DNA of 64,000 nt from an uncultured Alistipes sp. (lineage in GTDB: Bacteria > Bacteroidota > Bacteroidia > Bacteroidales > Rikenellaceae), in NCBI GenBank assembly GCA_944321955.1, contig CALUNG010000005.1:1-64000 (forward strand), in the 5' to 3' direction. Numbering within the stretch: position 1 is the first letter of the stretch; every line of letters starts with the position of its first letter. The translations under genes and the position numbers were made by a program. The notes beneath the pieces were generated by a model that ran no database searches, was not told the origin of the DNA, and saw only the letters and a program-made list of their open reading frames with translations. Positions 17,928-26,887 of the stretch are shown in pieces.

Positions 17928-18872
17928 ATGGTTGATAACAATTCGACGGCGGCCCTTCGCGAGGAGATCGCCGAACTCAAGCGACGCAAGCGGGCAGTGA
18001 TCCTGGCCCACTACTATACTACGCCCGACGTACAGTCGGTGGCGGATTTTCTGGGTGATTCGCTGGCCCTGTCGATCGAGGCGCGCAAGACCGATGCCGA
18101 GATCATACTCTTTGCCGGCGTACACTTCATGGCCGAGACGGCAAAGGTCCTCTCGCCCGAACGCAAGGTACTGATACCCTGCCCCGAGGCCGGCTGTTCG
18201 CTTGCGGACTCGTGCGATGCCGCGGAGTTCGCCCGCTTCAAGGCCCGCTACCCGGGCTACAAGGTGGTGTCGTACGTCAACACCTCGGTCGAGGTGAAGG
18301 CACTGACCGACATCTGCTGCACCTCGTCCAACGCGCTGAAGGTCGTGGAGTCGATACCTGCCGACCAGGGCATAATCTTCGCCCCGGACCGCAATCTGGG
18401 CTCCTACATACAGCGCCTCACCGGCCGCGAGAACATGGTTCTGTGGAACGGGGCCTGCCACGTTCACGAGGAGTTCTCGCTCGAGAAGATACTTGAACTC
18501 AAGCGCCGGCATCCGGCGGCGCGCGTCGTCGTACACCCCGAGTGCCGCGAGTATATCGTTCGCATCGCCGACTATGTGGGTTCGACTGCCGGGATACTCT
18601 CCTACTGCGGCAGCTGCGGTGCCGACGAGTTCATCGTTGTCACCGAGGCGGGCATCCTTGCCGAGATGCGCCGCCGCTACCCCGACAAGAGCTTCATACC
18701 GGCGCCGCCGCTCGATTCGACCTGCGGCTGCAACGAGTGCCGTTACATGAAGATGGTGACGCTCGAGAATATCCGCGACTGCCTCCGCGACGAGAGTCCC
18801 GAGGTAGTCATCGACGAGGCTACGCGCCGTGCGGCCGAGCGTTCGATCGTCAACATGATCAACATCAGGTGA
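17928..18872 (+). CDS. nadA: Quinolinate synthase
   Basis: 314 residues of the NadA family, which condenses iminoaspartate with dihydroxyacetone phosphate in NAD synthesis using a 4Fe-4S cluster. Visible signatures: AHYYTTPDVQSVADFLGDS near the N terminus, FAGVHFMAETAK, CPEAGCSLADSC, the GACHVH cysteine, VHPEC, and the C-terminal CGCNEC motif. Its neighbours here are not nadB or nadC, so the pathway is split. It begins directly after the AT-rich stretch of the candidate origin. Confidence 0.97.
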   Translation: MVDNNSTAALREEIAELKRRKRAVILAHYYTTPDVQSVADFLGDSLALSIEARKTDAEIILFAGVHFMAETAKVLSPERKVLIPCPEAGCSLADSCDAAEFARFKARYPGYKVVSYVNTSVEVKALTDICCTSSNALKVVESIPADQGIIFAPDRNLGSYIQRLTGRENMVLWNGACHVHEEFSLEKILELKRRHPAARVVVHPECREYIVRIADYVGSTAGILSYCGSCGADEFIVVTEAGILAEMRRRYPDKSFIPAPPLDSTCGCNECRYMKMVTLENIRDCLRDESPEVVIDEATRRAAERSIVNMINIR

Positions 18873-18915
18873 TGATTTTATATGCATGATATAAGATATC
18901 GCCGCCCGAACCTGT

Positions 18916-18923
18916 TAAATTTG
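18916..18923 (+). promoter_or_regulatory. Candidate promoter -7 element of the S46 peptidase gene
   Basis: TAAATTTG, a fit to TAnnTTTG, 20 bases before the ATG at 18944. No obvious TTG at -33. Confidence 0.5.
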
Positions 18924-18943
18924 CAAACGAAACCACTACAGAG

Positions 18944-21076
18944 ATGAAAAAATTACTTGCAACGCTTGTTGCTGCCGGGGTCGTACTGACGGCGTCGGCC
19001 GATGAGGGGATGTGGCTTCTGCCCTACCTCCGGAAAATGAATATCAAGACCATGAAGTCCGAGGGATGCCGACTGTCGGCCGAGGATATCTATTCGGTCA
19101 ATTCGTCGTCGCTCAAGGATGCCGTCGTCATTTTCGGTGGCGGATGTACGGGTGAGGTCGTATCGCCCGAGGGTCTTCTCTTCACCAACCACCACTGCGG
19201 TTACGGGGCGATACAGGAGCTGTCGTCCGTCGAGCACGACTACCTGAAGTACGGATTCTGGGCCGGTTCCAACGCCGAGGAGATACCGGCACCGGGACTC
19301 AAGGTACGTTTCGTACGTTCGATCAGCGACGTTACGGCCGACATTCTGGGCAACGTACCGTCGACGGCGGGCGAGCAGGAGCGCGAGAAGATCGTGGGGG
19401 AGAACATACGTGCTCTTGAGAAGCGCCTCGGGGAGGCCAATCCGGGCAAGGAGATATGGGTACGCTCGTTCTTCGGCAACAACCAGTATTTCGCCTTTGT
19501 CAACGAGGTCTTCAGCGACATACGTCTGGTGGGAACTCCGCCGTCGTCGATCGGCAAGTTCGGCGGCGACACCGACAACTGGATGTGGCCGCGTCATACG
19601 GGCGATTTTTCGGTCTTCCGCATCTATGCGGACAAGGATAACCGCCCGGCCGACTATTCGCCTGAAAACGTGCCCTACAGGGCCGGAAAATACCTCAAGG
19701 TGTCGATCGGCGGCTACGACGAGGGCGACTTTGCTATGGTGATGGGCTTTCCGGGCACGACCACGCGTTTCATGACCTCGTACGAGATCGACCAGATGCT
19801 GAAGGTATCGAATCCCAACCGCATCTTCATCCGCGGCGAGCGTCAGGAGATCCTGCGCGAGGACATGGCCGCAAGCGACAAGGTACGCATACAGTACGCC
19901 TCGAAATATGCCGGTTCGTCGAACTACTGGAAGAACTCGATAGGCAAGTCGCGGGGCATCGAGAAGCTGGGCGTGAAGGAGCGCAAGCAGGCCGAGGAGG
20001 CCGGGTTCCAGCGCTGGGCCGACGGACTGACCTATGTTGCGGGCGACGTCGACTACCGCCGTGCGCTGCCGTTGATACGCGAGAGCGTCGAGATGCTTTC
20101 GGGCATCGAGCACAACCGCCAGTACCTTGCCGAGGCCTTCCTCAACGCCGTCGAGATATTGACGCCGGCTCGATCGCTGGCCTCGAAGAGCGAGATCGAG
20201 GATCCGGCCGCCAGCAAGAAGGCTCTTGCGGACTGGTACGGTGATTATAATGCTCCTACCGACCGCAAGGTAGCCAAGCGCATGCTCGAGATCGCACGCG
20301 AACACATGACCGAACTTCCGTCGTTCTATGCCGATGTTGTGGACAGGCAGTTCGGCGGCGACATCGATGCTTATGTCGACTATCTCTATGACAACTCGAT
20401 CTTTGCGGACGAGGCGTCGGTCATGGCTGCCATCGACAACTTCCAGGCCGAGAAGGAGCGCATAGCCTCGGATCCGGCCGTCGTGCTGTCGAATTCGGTT
20501 ATGGAGATGTACCGTCGTCTGAGCGGTGAACGCCGCGAGGGCGCCCTCAAGTACAACGAGGGACACCGCCTCTACATTGCCGGTCTGCTGAAGATGTACC
20601 CCGACCGTGCATGGGCACCCGACGCCAACTTCACCATACGCCTCACCTACGGACAGATACTGCCCTACGATCCGTGCGACGGCGTGAAGTACAACTACTA
20701 CACCACGCTCAAGGGCGTAATGGAGAAGGAGGACCCGTCGAATCCCACGGAGTTCTACGTACCCGAGCGCCTCAAGGAGCTCTATGCCGCACGCGACTTC
20801 GGCCCCTATGCCGACAAGCGTGGCGAGATGCCCGTAGCGTTCCTTTCGAACCTCGACATTACGGGCGGCAACTCCGGATCGCCGATACTCAACGGCCGCG
20901 GTGAGCTTATAGGTCTGGCCTTCGACGGCAACTGGGAGGCTATGTCGGGCGACGTGGCCTTCGAACCCGAACTGCAGCGCTGCATAGGTGTCGACGTACG
21001 TTACGTACTCTTCATCATCGACAAGTTCGCCGGTGCGGGCTGGCTTCTCGACGAGATGGATATCGTCACGAAGTAG
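18944..21076 (+). CDS. Secreted S46-family dipeptidyl-peptidase (DPP7/DPP11 type)
   Basis: 710 residues with a signal peptide (cleavage near ASA, residue 19). The chymotrypsin-like S46 triad region shows the His motif TNHHCGYGAIQ (near residue 85) and the Ser motif GGNSGSP (near residue 645). The residue 18 positions after the catalytic Ser is Gly in AFDGNWEAM. In the characterised Porphyromonas enzymes Gly at this place goes with DPP7 (hydrophobic P1) and Arg with DPP11 (Asp/Glu P1), so a DPP7-like specificity is inferred. It likely trims peptides in the periplasm for amino acid use. It is monocistronic, with a strong terminator behind it. Confidence 0.94.
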   Translation: MKKLLATLVAAGVVLTASADEGMWLLPYLRKMNIKTMKSEGCRLSAEDIYSVNSSSLKDAVVIFGGGCTGEVVSPEGLLFTNHHCGYGAIQELSSVEHDYLKYGFWAGSNAEEIPAPGLKVRFVRSISDVTADILGNVPSTAGEQEREKIVGENIRALEKRLGEANPGKEIWVRSFFGNNQYFAFVNEVFSDIRLVGTPPSSIGKFGGDTDNWMWPRHTGDFSVFRIYADKDNRPADYSPENVPYRAGKYLKVSIGGYDEGDFAMVMGFPGTTTRFMTSYEIDQMLKVSNPNRIFIRGERQEILREDMAASDKVRIQYASKYAGSSNYWKNSIGKSRGIEKLGVKERKQAEEAGFQRWADGLTYVAGDVDYRRALPLIRESVEMLSGIEHNRQYLAEAFLNAVEILTPARSLASKSEIEDPAASKKALADWYGDYNAPTDRKVAKRMLEIAREHMTELPSFYADVVDRQFGGDIDAYVDYLYDNSIFADEASVMAAIDNFQAEKERIASDPAVVLSNSVMEMYRRLSGERREGALKYNEGHRLYIAGLLKMYPDRAWAPDANFTIRLTYGQILPYDPCDGVKYNYYTTLKGVMEKEDPSNPTEFYVPERLKELYAARDFGPYADKRGEMPVAFLSNLDITGGNSGSPILNGRGELIGLAFDGNWEAMSGDVAFEPELQRCIGVDVRYVLFIIDKFAGAGWLLDEMDIVTK

Positions 21077-21105
21077 GGTAGCGGGCCCTGCGGCCGCTTG
21101 TGAAC

Positions 21106-21143
21106 AAAGCGTCTTCCCCGGCTGAAGGGGAAGACGCTTTTAC
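21106..21143 (+). terminator. Terminator after the S46 peptidase gene
   Basis: A perfect 14-base-pair stem (21106-21119 with 21127-21140) and a 7-base loop, followed by a short T-run. The clearest intrinsic terminator in the window. The 142 bases after it up to polA hold a degenerate GGCGGCCTGTTTGTA repeat and no gene. Confidence 0.9.
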
Positions 21144-21285
21144 ATTTTATTGCCACCGTTTTCGAGGCGGCCTGTTTGTACTTTGTTTTCGGGGCGGCCT
21201 GTTTGTATTTCCTTACTTGCCGGACTGTTCCGTGCCGGTTTACTTTCGGGTTGTTTCTGTCCGGCTCCGGGTGTCAGTGTACCTC

Positions 21286-24258
21286 TCAGTGTGCCTCGAG
21301 CCAGTTGCGGCCCACTCCGTAGTCGGTGGTGAGGGGTACGCGCAGCGAGGCGGCTCCCTCCATGGCGCTCTTGACTATCTCGATAACCTGCTCCTGCTCT
21401 TCGCGTACCATGTCGACGATGATTTCGTCGTGTACCTGCAGTATCATCTTCGAACGCAGGTTGCGGGCCTGCAGTTCGCGGTGCATGCGCACCATGGCTA
21501 TCTTCATGATGTCGGCGGCGCTGCCCTGTATGGGGGCGTTTATGGCGTTACGTTCGGCGAGGCCTCGCGCCACGGCATTGCGCGACGATATGTCGTTGAG
21601 GTAACGGCGGCGTCCGAAGATGGTGGTGACGTAACCCTTTTCGCGTGCGTGGGCCGCGGCGGCATCCATGTACTCCTTGACCTTGGGATAAGAGGCAAAA
21701 TAACCCTCAATTATCGCCTTTGCCTCGGCACGCGGTATATCCAGCCGCTGGCTCAGTCCGAAGGCCGAAATGCCGTAAATAATGCCGAAATTGGCGGTCT
21801 TTGCGCGGCGTCGCTCCTCGGGTGTAACCTCGTCGATGCTCTTGCCGAAGAGACGGGCGGCGGTTGCGGCATGTATGTCCTCGCCGTTGAGGAATGCCGA
21901 GATGAGCGCCTCGTCGCCGCTGAGGTGCGCCATGAGCCTCAACTCGACCTGACTGTAGTCGGCCGAGAGCAGCAGATGGTCGTCGTCCGAGGGGATGAAG
22001 GCTTCGCGTATGCGCCGTCCCTGCTCCTCGCGTACGGGTATGTTCTGCAGGTTGGGGTTTGCCGACGAGAGGCGTCCCGTGGCGGTCACGGCCTGGTTGA
22101 ACGAGGTGTGTATGCGTCCCGTGGTCTTGTTGACCAGCTGCGGCAGCGCCTCGACGTAGGTCGACAGCAGCTTCTTGACGCCGCGGTATTCGAGTATGAG
22201 GTCGACGATGCGGTACTTGTGGGCGAAACTCTGGAGATACTCCTCGTCGGTGCAGAACTGTTTGGTTTTGGTCATCTTGGGTTTCTCGGCTATGCGCATC
22301 CTTGCGAAGAGCACCTCGCCCAGCTGACGCGTGGAGTTGATGTTGAGTGCGGGTTCGCCGGCTTCGGCCCTCACCTGCGCCTCGAGGTCGGCAAGGCGGG
22401 CATTCAGCTCGACGGCATAGCGGTTGAGCAGCTGCGGGTCGATGCATACGCCCGTAAGCTCCATGTCGGCCAGCACGTCGATGAGCGGCTCCTCGATGTC
22501 GAAGTAGAGGTGTTCGAATCCCTGCTCCTCGACCAGCGGCATCAGCACCCGCTTGAGCTGCAGGGTGATGTCGGCATCCTCGGCGGCATACTCCGTGACG
22601 CGGTCGACGGCCACCAGATCCATCGTGAGCTGCCGTGCACCGCGGCCTATGAGCGTCTCGATCTCGATGGGGCGGTAGTTGAGGTATCGCAGCGCCAGGG
22701 CGTTCATGTTGTGGCGCGATTCGGGGTCGAGCAGGTAGTGGAGTATCATCGTGTCGTACTTGCGTCCGGCGACAACGATACCCAGACGGCTCAGCACCAT
22801 GATGTCGAACTTGATGTTCTGTCCGATCTTGGCCACCTTCGCGTCGGCGAAGAGCGGCCGCAGCATCCCGGCATAGCGCTCGTCGTTGCGGCCGTCGAAG
22901 GGTATGTACCACGCCTTGTGCGGCTCGACGGCGAGCGAGAGACCGACGATCCGGTCGTTGAAGATGTCGAAGCCGCGGGTCTCGGTGTCGAAACAGAACT
23001 CGTCGTAACGCGATATCTCGTCTATCACCTGCTGCAGCTCCCCGACCGTATGGACCGTACGGTAGTCGTGGGGTGTCGTCGCGGCCGTTGCGGGCTCCGC
23101 TGCCGTGAACTCCGCGGATGTGCCGCTGCCGTCCGACGGCGCTGCCGTTCCGGTTTCCGTCGCCATACCCGTTACGGCCTGTGCCTCCGCCGTTTCCGTA
23201 TCCGCTCCTGTTACTGCGGTCGTCGTACCTGCCGCCGTCGCGGCTGCAGGGTCGGGCTGGTCGAAGAGGTTACCCTGACCGGCGAACGACGCCTGCCTTG
23301 CGGCATAGGACTTTGCCCGCGCCATCTCGGCGAGCTGCCGCTGCGCCTCCTGCCGCGGCGCTCCGTCCGTGGGTTCGGGCGGGGCGATGTTCGCCAGGTC
23401 GTTCATGAACATGCGGAAGTCGAGCTCGGCGAAGAGCGCCTTCAGGTCGTCGATCTTCGGGTCGCACACCTCCAGCTCCTCGGGCACGAACTCCACGGGC
23501 ACGTCGGTGCAGATCGTCGTGAGACGCTTGGCCAGCAGCAGACGGTCGCCCCATGCGGCTATGCTGGCACCCTGTTTTCCGCCTATGGCGTCGGTGTTTT
23601 CGAGTATGTTCTCGACCGTACCCCAACGCTGTACCAGTTTGCAGGCTCCCTTTTCGCCTATGCCGGGTACGCCGGGGATGTTGTCGGCCGTATCGCCCCA
23701 CAGTGCGAGGATGTCGCGCACGAGTACGGGGTCGTCTATGCCGTATTTGGCGCGTATGGCTTCGGTGTCGACCACCTCGATGCCGTCGCCCTTCTGCTTG
23801 TAGATGCTGCGGTTGGGGCCCACGAGCTGCCCGTAATCCTTGTCGGGGGTCACCATGTAGACGTCGTAACCGGCCCGTGCTCCCTTGTGGGCGAGCGTAC
23901 CGATGACGTCGTCGGCCTCGAAACCCTCGACCTCGAGTATCGGTATGCGCATGGCGTCGAGCAGCCTTTTGATGTAGGGTGTCGACTCGATGATGTCTTC
24001 GGGTGTTTCGGGGCGGTTGGCCTTGTATTCGGGGAATATCTCCTTGCGGAAGGAGCCTCCCTTGGGGTCGAACGCCACGCCGATGAGGTCGGGACGTTCG
24101 CGTTTCTGGATGTCGCGCAGGAACTTGGTGAAGCCGAAGACGATGGAGGTGTTCATGCCCGTATGGCTTCGCATGGGACGCCCCATGAAGGCGTAATAGT
24201 ATTTGAAGATCAACGCGTAGGCATCGATCAGAAAGAGCTTTTTGGACGTTTCGGTCAT
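21286..24258 (-). CDS. polA: DNA polymerase I
   Basis: 990 residues starting MTETSKKLFLIDAYALIF. Domains in order: 5'-3' flap exonuclease (about 1-300), an Ala/Thr/Glu-rich low-complexity linker (about 325-395), 3'-5' exonuclease with an intact DTET (so proofreading is likely active), and the family A polymerase core with motif A (SADYSQVELR), motif B (RRAKTANFGIIYG) and motif C (LQVHDEI). It fills gaps in replication and repair. The ATG at 24258 was chosen because the flap domain begins there; the frame is open further upstream through queD. Same strand as queD, 32 bases behind it. Confidence 0.96.
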   Translation of the reverse strand: MTETSKKLFLIDAYALIFKYYYAFMGRPMRSHTGMNTSIVFGFTKFLRDIQKRERPDLIGVAFDPKGGSFRKEIFPEYKANRPETPEDIIESTPYIKRLLDAMRIPILEVEGFEADDVIGTLAHKGARAGYDVYMVTPDKDYGQLVGPNRSIYKQKGDGIEVVDTEAIRAKYGIDDPVLVRDILALWGDTADNIPGVPGIGEKGACKLVQRWGTVENILENTDAIGGKQGASIAAWGDRLLLAKRLTTICTDVPVEFVPEELEVCDPKIDDLKALFAELDFRMFMNDLANIAPPEPTDGAPRQEAQRQLAEMARAKSYAARQASFAGQGNLFDQPDPAAATAAGTTTAVTGADTETAEAQAVTGMATETGTAAPSDGSGTSAEFTAAEPATAATTPHDYRTVHTVGELQQVIDEISRYDEFCFDTETRGFDIFNDRIVGLSLAVEPHKAWYIPFDGRNDERYAGMLRPLFADAKVAKIGQNIKFDIMVLSRLGIVVAGRKYDTMILHYLLDPESRHNMNALALRYLNYRPIEIETLIGRGARQLTMDLVAVDRVTEYAAEDADITLQLKRVLMPLVEEQGFEHLYFDIEEPLIDVLADMELTGVCIDPQLLNRYAVELNARLADLEAQVRAEAGEPALNINSTRQLGEVLFARMRIAEKPKMTKTKQFCTDEEYLQSFAHKYRIVDLILEYRGVKKLLSTYVEALPQLVNKTTGRIHTSFNQAVTATGRLSSANPNLQNIPVREEQGRRIREAFIPSDDDHLLLSADYSQVELRLMAHLSGDEALISAFLNGEDIHAATAARLFGKSIDEVTPEERRRAKTANFGIIYGISAFGLSQRLDIPRAEAKAIIEGYFASYPKVKEYMDAAAAHAREKGYVTTIFGRRRYLNDISSRNAVARGLAERNAINAPIQGSAADIMKIAMVRMHRELQARNLRSKMILQVHDEIIVDMVREEQEQVIEIVKSAMEGAASLRVPLTTDYGVGRNWLEAH

Positions 24259-24290
24259 TTTCTTAGCGGAGACTTTGTTTGTAAAGGCGG

Positions 24291-24746
24291 TTAACGGTTG
24301 TCGTCTGCGAACCATTCGGCGTATGAGGTTGCCGTTTCGTACATTCGCAGCGAGTGGAGTTCGATGTTTCGGGGCAGTCGGGCGGCTATTCTCCGGGCGA
24401 AGTCGGCGAGCATGTTCTCGCATGTAGGCTGGTAGTCCGTGAGCACGATGTTGCGGAACGCCGCTCCGTCGAGGGCTTTGGCGATTGTTTCGGCGCGGGG
24501 GCTCCGGCGCATGACGAATGCATGGTCGAGGCGGTCGACCACCTCGTCGCAAACCAGCCGTTTGAGGTCGCCGAAGTCCATGACCATACCGTATTTCGGG
24601 TCGTTGGGGTCGTCGCAGGGCAGGCCCGCCACCGTCACGAAGAGCCTGTACGAATGGCCGTGAATTTCGCGGCATTTGCCGTCATATCCTTCGAGGGCGT
24701 GTGCCGCCTCGAACGAGAACTCTTTGGTAAGTCTTGTTTTCGCCAT
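24291..24746 (-). CDS. queD: 6-carboxytetrahydropterin synthase (QueD/PTPS family)
   Basis: 151 residues of the 6-pyruvoyl-tetrahydropterin synthase fold. The zinc-binding histidines are seen in FEAAHAL and HGHSYRL, with a Cys (CREIHGH) just before the pair as in queuosine-pathway QueD, and LDHAF and a PTCEN motif further on. It likely makes 6-carboxytetrahydropterin for queuosine. The start is set at ATG 24746 (MAKTRLTKEF); a longer frame upstream lacks family resemblance. It precedes polA and may share its transcript. Confidence 0.9.
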   Translation of the reverse strand: MAKTRLTKEFSFEAAHALEGYDGKCREIHGHSYRLFVTVAGLPCDDPNDPKYGMVMDFGDLKRLVCDEVVDRLDHAFVMRRSPRAETIAKALDGAAFRNIVLTDYQPTCENMLADFARRIAARLPRNIELHSLRMYETATSYAEWFADDNR

Positions 24747-24870
24747 AATCAAGTCGGTTTTTCCGGCGGTGTGCGCGCCGGTGTCGCAATGCAAAGTTAC
24801 GTATTAAAAACGAAAGAGCGAAGAGCCCGTCGAGGCTTTTCGCTCCTGTCGTTGTCGGTTTGGCGGTTTG

Positions 24871-25353
24871 TCAGAAGTCGAGACAGTCGATATATACCTG
24901 ACGCTGGAACGTCTCGTCGAGCGAGATGTATGTCTGAGTCGTCGAGACTCCCTGCACGCGCAGAATGCCGTCGAATATCGTCTTCATGAGGTGGTCGTTG
25001 TCCAGACAGTAGAGCTTGACCATGATGTTGTAGGTGCCTGTAATGAAGTGGCATTCGACGATTTCGGGGATATGTTTTAGTTCCTCGACGGTCCTGAGCT
25101 GCAGTTGGGGATCCTGAATGCGTATGCTGATGAATGCGCAGACGTCGAACCCGAGTTTTTTGGGGTCGACAATCAGGCGGCTTCCGAGTATGACGCCGGC
25201 ATCTTCGAGTTTCTTGATACGCTGGTGTATGGCGGCTCCCGAGATACCGCATTCGCGGGCTATCTCGAGGAACGGCATGCGTGCGTTCTTTATGAGGAAG
25301 CGGAGGATCTTGCGATCCGTGGCGTCGATCGAAGGTTTACCCATTTTCGTCAT
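24871..25353 (-). CDS. Lrp/AsnC-family transcriptional regulator
   Basis: 160 residues: an N-terminal winged helix-turn-helix (about 8-65, DATDRKILRFLIKNAR then SGAAIHQRIKKLEDAG) and a C-terminal RAM/ligand-binding ferredoxin-like domain (about 70-155). Members sense amino acids and form octamers. It starts one base after the stop of kbl on the same strand, so the two are likely one transcript and the regulator may respond to threonine- or glycine-related metabolites. Confidence 0.93.
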   Translation of the reverse strand: MTKMGKPSIDATDRKILRFLIKNARMPFLEIARECGISGAAIHQRIKKLEDAGVILGSRLIVDPKKLGFDVCAFISIRIQDPQLQLRTVEELKHIPEIVECHFITGTYNIMVKLYCLDNDHLMKTIFDGILRVQGVSTTQTYISLDETFQRQVYIDCLDF

Positions 25354-25354
25354 C

Positions 25355-26542
25355 TTATTTCAAAACTTTCAACTCCTTGCCGACCTTTATGAAGGCTTCG
25401 ACGCAGCGGTCGAGCTGTTCGGTGGTGTGGCCTGCGGAGACCTGTACGCGGATACGTGCCTGTCCTTTCGGGACGACGGGGTAGTAGAATCCGGTCACGA
25501 ATACACCTTCGTCCTGGAGTTTTGCGGCGAATTCCTGCGAGAGTTTTGCGTCGTAGAGCATGACGGCGCAGATTGCGGACTGCGTGGGTTTGATGTCGAA
25601 ACCGGCGGCCATCATCTTTGTGCGGAAGTGTTCGACGTTTGCAACCAGACGGTCGTGGAGGTCGTTGTTTTCGGCGAGCATCCTGAAGAGTTCGATACCG
25701 GCGCCGACGATGGCGGGCGGCAGCGAATTGGAGAAGAGGTACGGACGCGAACGCTGGCGGAGCATGTCGATTATCTCCTTGCGGCCGGTTGTGAATCCGC
25801 CCACGGCGCCGCCGAAAGCCTTGCCGAGGGTACCGGTGAGGATGTCGACCTGTCCGCGGAGGTTGTAGAGTTCGGTAATGCCGCGGCCTGTCTTGCCGAG
25901 GACACCGGCCGAGTGGCACTCGTCCACCATTACGAGGGCGTCGTATTTTTCGGCGAGGCGGCAGATTTCGTCGAGCGGGGCGGCGTTGCCGTCCATCGAG
26001 AATACGCCGTCGGTGCATATTATGCGGAAACGCTGGGCCTGGGCACGTTTGAGGCAATCCTCGAGTTCGTCCATGTCGGCGTTGGCGTATCTGTAACGTA
26101 CGGCCTTGCAGAGGCGTACGCCGTCGATTATCGAGGCGTGGTTGAGCGAGTCCGATATGATGGCGTCCTGTTCGGTGAGCAGGGGTTCGAATACACCGCC
26201 GTTTGCGTCGAAGCATGCGGCATAGAGGATTGTGTCCTCGGTACCGAAGAAGTCGGCGATAGCCTTTTCGAGCTCTTTGTGAATGTCCTGGCAGCCGCAG
26301 ATGAAGCGGACGGACGACATTCCGAAACCGCGTTGGTCCATGGCGCGTTTTGCGGCGTCGATGAGGCGCTGGTTGTCCGAGAGGCCGAGATAGTTGTTGG
26401 CGCAGAAGTTGAGGACCTTTCGGCCGGCAACTTCGATTTCGGCGCGTTGGGGCGAGCAGATTATCCGTTCGGTCTTGTAGAGACCGGCCTCGCGAATGGC
26501 ATTCAGCTCATTCTGCAAGTGCTCTTTCATTTTTCCGTACAT
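25355..26542 (-). CDS. kbl: Glycine C-acetyltransferase (2-amino-3-ketobutyrate CoA ligase)
   Basis: 395-residue PLP enzyme of the alpha-oxoamine synthase family, with SNNYLGL-type N terminus (NFCANNYLGLSDNQ), DECHSAG, and the PLP lysine in TLGKAFGGAVGG. It cleaves 2-amino-3-ketobutyrate with CoA to glycine and acetyl-CoA in threonine degradation. Close relatives (8-amino-7-oxononanoate synthase, serine palmitoyltransferase) are possible, but the RFICGCQDIHKELE and GMSSVR segments favour Kbl. No threonine dehydrogenase gene is adjacent. Confidence 0.9.
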   Translation of the reverse strand: MYGKMKEHLQNELNAIREAGLYKTERIICSPQRAEIEVAGRKVLNFCANNYLGLSDNQRLIDAAKRAMDQRGFGMSSVRFICGCQDIHKELEKAIADFFGTEDTILYAACFDANGGVFEPLLTEQDAIISDSLNHASIIDGVRLCKAVRYRYANADMDELEDCLKRAQAQRFRIICTDGVFSMDGNAAPLDEICRLAEKYDALVMVDECHSAGVLGKTGRGITELYNLRGQVDILTGTLGKAFGGAVGGFTTGRKEIIDMLRQRSRPYLFSNSLPPAIVGAGIELFRMLAENNDLHDRLVANVEHFRTKMMAAGFDIKPTQSAICAVMLYDAKLSQEFAAKLQDEGVFVTGFYYPVVPKGQARIRVQVSAGHTTEQLDRCVEAFIKVGKELKVLK

Positions 26543-26584
26543 TGTTATCTGTTTTTTGGAGTTTTTCGATTACCAACCGAAAGC

Positions 26585-26592
26585 AAAGGTAC
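26585..26592 (-). promoter_or_regulatory. Candidate promoter -7 element of kbl
   Basis: On the minus strand TACCTTTG, 43 bases before the kbl ATG, fits TAnnTTTG. The -33 region is weak. Confidence 0.5.
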
Positions 26593-26826
26593 GTAATTTT
26601 TTTATAAATCGTAACTTTCGGGTGCGATATCTTTCGATCTGACACCGAAAACGGGTCCGGAGGCCTTCCTGTGGCGGTTTTTGTCACTTATGTCTGTGAT
26701 GTTCAGAGCGAAAGAGCGGGTGACGGCATGACATGCGGCCGCGACGGCCGGCGGTACAACCGTCTGGCGCGTACGATTTTTGCAATATAGGGGGTGCGGT
26801 GTTATCGCAATAACAAATTTATTTCG

Positions 26827-26834
26827 TAAATTTG
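26827..26834 (+). promoter_or_regulatory. Candidate promoter -7 element of pgk
   Basis: TAAATTTG, 54 bases before the pgk ATG. A small inverted repeat GTTAT-N4-ATAAC sits just upstream (near 26800-26815) and could be an operator. The rest of the 345-base kbl-pgk gap shows nothing else I can name. Confidence 0.5.
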
Positions 26835-26887
26835 CGGCGAAACGCTTGACAGAGAACAAAACAAGTAACCGCATAAAAGCAAAAGTT

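Noticed and set aside
21100..24294. Plus-strand frame of 1064 codons across polA
   Set aside because: Antisense shadow of a clear DNA polymerase I; the product has no recognisable domain.
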